DNA of 64,000 nt, taken from positions 62,001 to 126,000 of the forward strand of contig NZ_RQVD01000005.1 of assembly GCF_003992055.1 (NCBI RefSeq). The letters run 5' to 3'. The notes under the pieces are model-generated. The model did not search any database. It was not told the origin of the DNA and saw only the letters and a list, made by a program, of their open reading frames with translations. This stretch comes from Veillonella sp. CHU740 (GTDB lineage: Bacteria; Bacillota; Negativicutes; Veillonellales; Veillonellaceae). Positions 62,225 to 64,000 of the stretch are shown piece after piece. The position numbers and the translations under genes are program-made. Within the stretch, counting starts at the first letter, position 1, and the number at the start of each line of letters is the position of its first letter.

Positions 62225-63448
62225 ATGGAATATATTAAACGTCCTAAGTACTTAACCCAAATAAAACCATTCATTGATAAGCCTGTAATTAAAATTCTCA
62301 CAGGTATGCGCCGTGTTGGGAAATCTACTTTATTAACGATAATTAAAGACACTATCTTACAAGAAGTGCCTGATGAACGCAAAGTTTATATTAACTTTGA
62401 ATCCTTAGAATTTTTAGAGATAAACAATGCATCACTACTCGCTAAGTATCTCATGGAAACAACGAAACACTTAAATGGAAAACTTTACTATTTCTTTGAC
62501 GAGATACAGTTAGTGGAAGATTGGGAAAAAGTTGTAAATGGTCTACGTGTTGATAAAGATTGCGACATCTATATTACTGGTTCCAACTCCACCTTAATCT
62601 CTGGCGAACTTGCTACACTTCTTGCTGGCAGATATGTAGAATTTGAAATACAGCCATTTACATTTGATGAGTTTGTAGAAGTATTCCAAGAAAAACAGCT
62701 TTGTAAGGAAGATCTATTCACTAAGTTTATCCAATTAGGTGGCATGCCTACCTTAAAATACTTTAACTTAGAAGAAAATAATAGTTATAAATATCTAAAT
62801 GATGTGTATCATACGGTTTTGATCAAAGACGTATTGACACACAATAAGATTCGCGATGTAGATATTTTCAATCGAATCCTATCATTTACTATACAAAATA
62901 TAGGGTCTCCCGTTTCTGCAACTAGTATTAAAAAGTATTTAAAGAGCGAACATCGGGATGTTTCCATTGATACTATACTGAATTATTTAGACTATTGTCA
63001 GCAAGCTTTCATCCTGAAAAAAGTGTCTAGATTCGATACTGTAGGCAAAAAAAATCTTAAAATCGATGAAAAATATTACCTTACAGATCATGGATTTCGG
63101 GCTGCCAAAGGATATTCTAATATGAAAGATATTGAAAGAGCCCTTGAAAATATTGTATATATTGAGCTGATATCTAGAGGATATACCGTAGAAATAGGCA
63201 AAGTAAAAGATATGGAAATCGATTTTATCGCCACTAAAGATAAAGAACGAGTATACTATCAAGTATCGTATCTCATGGAAACAGAAGCTACACGACAACG
63301 TGAGTTTGGAGTTTATGCACATGTACAAGATAACTACCCTAAGTTTGTTCTCTCCATGGATACCGTTGACTTTAGCCAAGATGGAATTGTTCATAAACAT
63401 GTAATAGATTTTTTGTTGGAAAATGCGGAAGCAGGAAACATATTCTAG
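62225..63448 (+). CDS. AAA-type ATPase with DUF4143 domain
   Basis: About 407 residues. Walker A TGMRRVGKSTLL near residues 26-37, Walker B YYFFDEIQLV near 90, sensor TGSNSTLISGEL, arginine-type GRYVEFEIQPFTFDEF, then a winged helix and C-terminal DUF4143 (ENIVYIELISRGYTVEIG, KDMEIDFIATKDKERVYYQVS), a nuclease-like fold in which the usual Lys after Gln-Val is Ser. Function unknown; often on mobile DNA. Start ATG 62225 has GAGG 7 bases upstream (a GTG at 62216 is the alternative). It follows a promoter with three palindromes. Confidence 0.88.
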   Translation: MEYIKRPKYLTQIKPFIDKPVIKILTGMRRVGKSTLLTIIKDTILQEVPDERKVYINFESLEFLEINNASLLAKYLMETTKHLNGKLYYFFDEIQLVEDWEKVVNGLRVDKDCDIYITGSNSTLISGELATLLAGRYVEFEIQPFTFDEFVEVFQEKQLCKEDLFTKFIQLGGMPTLKYFNLEENNSYKYLNDVYHTVLIKDVLTHNKIRDVDIFNRILSFTIQNIGSPVSATSIKKYLKSEHRDVSIDTILNYLDYCQQAFILKKVSRFDTVGKKNLKIDEKYYLTDHGFRAAKGYSNMKDIERALENIVYIELISRGYTVEIGKVKDMEIDFIATKDKERVYYQVSYLMETEATRQREFGVYAHVQDNYPKFVLSMDTVDFSQDGIVHKHVIDFLLENAEAGNIF

Positions 63449-63461
63449 CATAGAGTACACA

Positions 63462-63495
63462 AAAAAGCACAGGACTGGTACTCCTGTGCTTTTTG
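63462..63495 (+). terminator. Terminator of the DUF4143 gene
   Basis: AAAAAGCACAGGA pairs with TCCTGTGCTTTTT around CTGGTAC, 14 bases behind the stop; usable in both directions. Confidence 0.9.
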
Positions 63496-63618
63496 ATTGC
63501 CTAGCTACCTATCTTTTTAGTATAATAAAAAGTAGTACCAAAACTACATACCAATATTAGCAGGCGTCTAGCTATGCTTTTATAGTTCTCTATAGTATTA
63601 AATGGTAAAGTGAATGTC

Positions 63619-63656
63619 ATCTCCTATGTTGACTTTCACCTAGACACATAGGAGAT
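63619..63656 (+). promoter_or_regulatory. Shine-Dalgarno-sequestering hairpin of nrdB
   Basis: ATCTCCTATGT (63619-63629) and ACATAGGAGAT (63646-63656) are perfect 11-bp arms around 16 bases. The right arm holds AGGAG, the ribosome-binding site of nrdB, whose ATG is at 63662. In the closed form translation start should be blocked. Confidence 0.7.
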
Positions 63657-63661
63657 ATCTC

Positions 63662-64000
63662 ATGGAAAAGAAACTGATTTTTAATGAACATGGTGACCGC
63701 GGCACGCAAAGTATGGTGGGCGGTAATACGACAAATTTACGGGAATGGAATCGTATTAAGTACGATTGGGCGAATACATTGTATCGCACGATGCTGAACA
63801 ATTTCTGGATTCCTGAAGAAATTTCTTTGAACGAAGATATTAAGCAATTTCCATACTTAACGGATAGCGAGCGCCGTGCCTTCGACAAGATCATTTCTTT
63901 CTTAAATTTCTTGGACTCCATCCAAAGCGAAAACTTGCCAAACTTGAGCCGTTATATTACGGCATCCGAAGTGGCTTCTTTATTGAACATCCAAGCGTTC
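63662..64000 (+). CDS. nrdB: Class I ribonucleotide reductase small subunit, N-terminal part
   Basis: Provides the metal-radical cofactor for NrdA. The first 113 residues are in the window, starting MEKKLIFNEHGDRGTQSMVGG; WNRIKYDWANTLYRTMLNNFWIPEEI is read in parts and is typical of NrdB. FLDSIQSENLPNL carries the first metal-ligand Asp. The rest lies beyond the right edge. The ribosome-binding site is inside a perfect hairpin. Confidence 0.93.
   Translation, partial: MEKKLIFNEHGDRGTQSMVGGNTTNLREWNRIKYDWANTLYRTMLNNFWIPEEISLNEDIKQFPYLTDSERRAFDKIISFLNFLDSIQSENLPNLSRYITASEVASLLNIQAF

Noticed and set aside
60808-63448. A named restriction-modification or defence system between nrdA and nrdB
   Set aside because: DUF1016 and DUF4143 proteins occur near such systems, but no methyltransferase, restriction subunit or known partner is present and the two genes have opposite orientation.

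Overview
The window is low-GC DNA that reads as a member of the Negativicutes, most likely Veillonella. The inference rests on gene content: a lactate permease beside an Ldh2-type malate/lactate dehydrogenase, a three-subunit SdhABE-type fumarate reductase/succinate dehydrogenase, a 2-oxoacid:ferredoxin oxidoreductase, a SpeF-PotE ornithine decarboxylation pair and a bioW-bioF biotin route. No rRNA, tRNA, phage, IS element or CRISPR array was seen.

Layout. 1-2.6 kb: argG-argH with a candidate ArgR operator. 2.7-6.7 kb: a GT51 peptidoglycan glycosyltransferase, a secreted DUF3298-like protein and an OPT peptide transporter. 6.8-10.4 kb: a Mn/Zn ABC importer. 10.4-13.3 kb: a membrane metallophosphoesterase, mutY and an MTH1-like nudix gene. 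13.4-15.1 kb: a GalT/HIT-like gene, a phosphoesterase and a small ORF. 15.2-15.5 kb: a candidate type I toxin-antitoxin locus, followed by a cluster of hairpins. 15.9-21.4 kb: PepSY protein, lactate permease, Ldh2, M48 protease. 21.6-28.7 kb: dnaB, rplI, gdpP, a DUF2232 membrane protein and RNase J with a structured leader. 28.8-31.3 kb: BirA-type operator, ECF S component, bioW, bioF. 31.6-35.5 kb: UDG-like protein, GT39 glycosyltransferase, DedA, CDF transporter. 35.8-39.4 kb: potE and speF. 40-42.9 kb: purA, and purB with large palindromic operators. 43.1-44.5 kb: MFS exporter. 44.55-44.84 kb: a second candidate type I toxin-antitoxin locus with the architecture of the plasmid pAD1 par/fst system. 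45.2-47.8 kb: korAB. 48.02-48.26 kb: a stand-alone RNA unit made of seven consecutive hairpins. 48.4-53.5 kb: GntR regulator, diacylglycerol kinase, GH28-like protein, a YolD/Y-family polymerase pair. 53.8-57.3 kb: sdhABE. 58.1-64 kb: class I ribonucleotide reductase nrdA and nrdB, separated by a DUF1016 nuclease gene and a DUF4143 ATPase gene; nrdB runs off the window.

How the genes fit together. Lactate permease, Ldh2, KorAB and SdhABE belong to lactate-to-propionate type anaerobic metabolism. MutY plus an MTH1-like nudix hydrolase form an oxidised-guanine defence pair. RNase J, GdpP, L9 and DnaB form a housekeeping block.

Most noteworthy are non-coding elements: two toxin/antisense-RNA loci with complete promoter and terminator sets, a multi-hairpin sRNA, two families of dispersed hairpins whose stems covary between copies, a Shine-Dalgarno-sequestering hairpin at nrdB, and several palindromic operators placed exactly on readable promoters. 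All calls come from reading the sequence; no database search or folding program was run.
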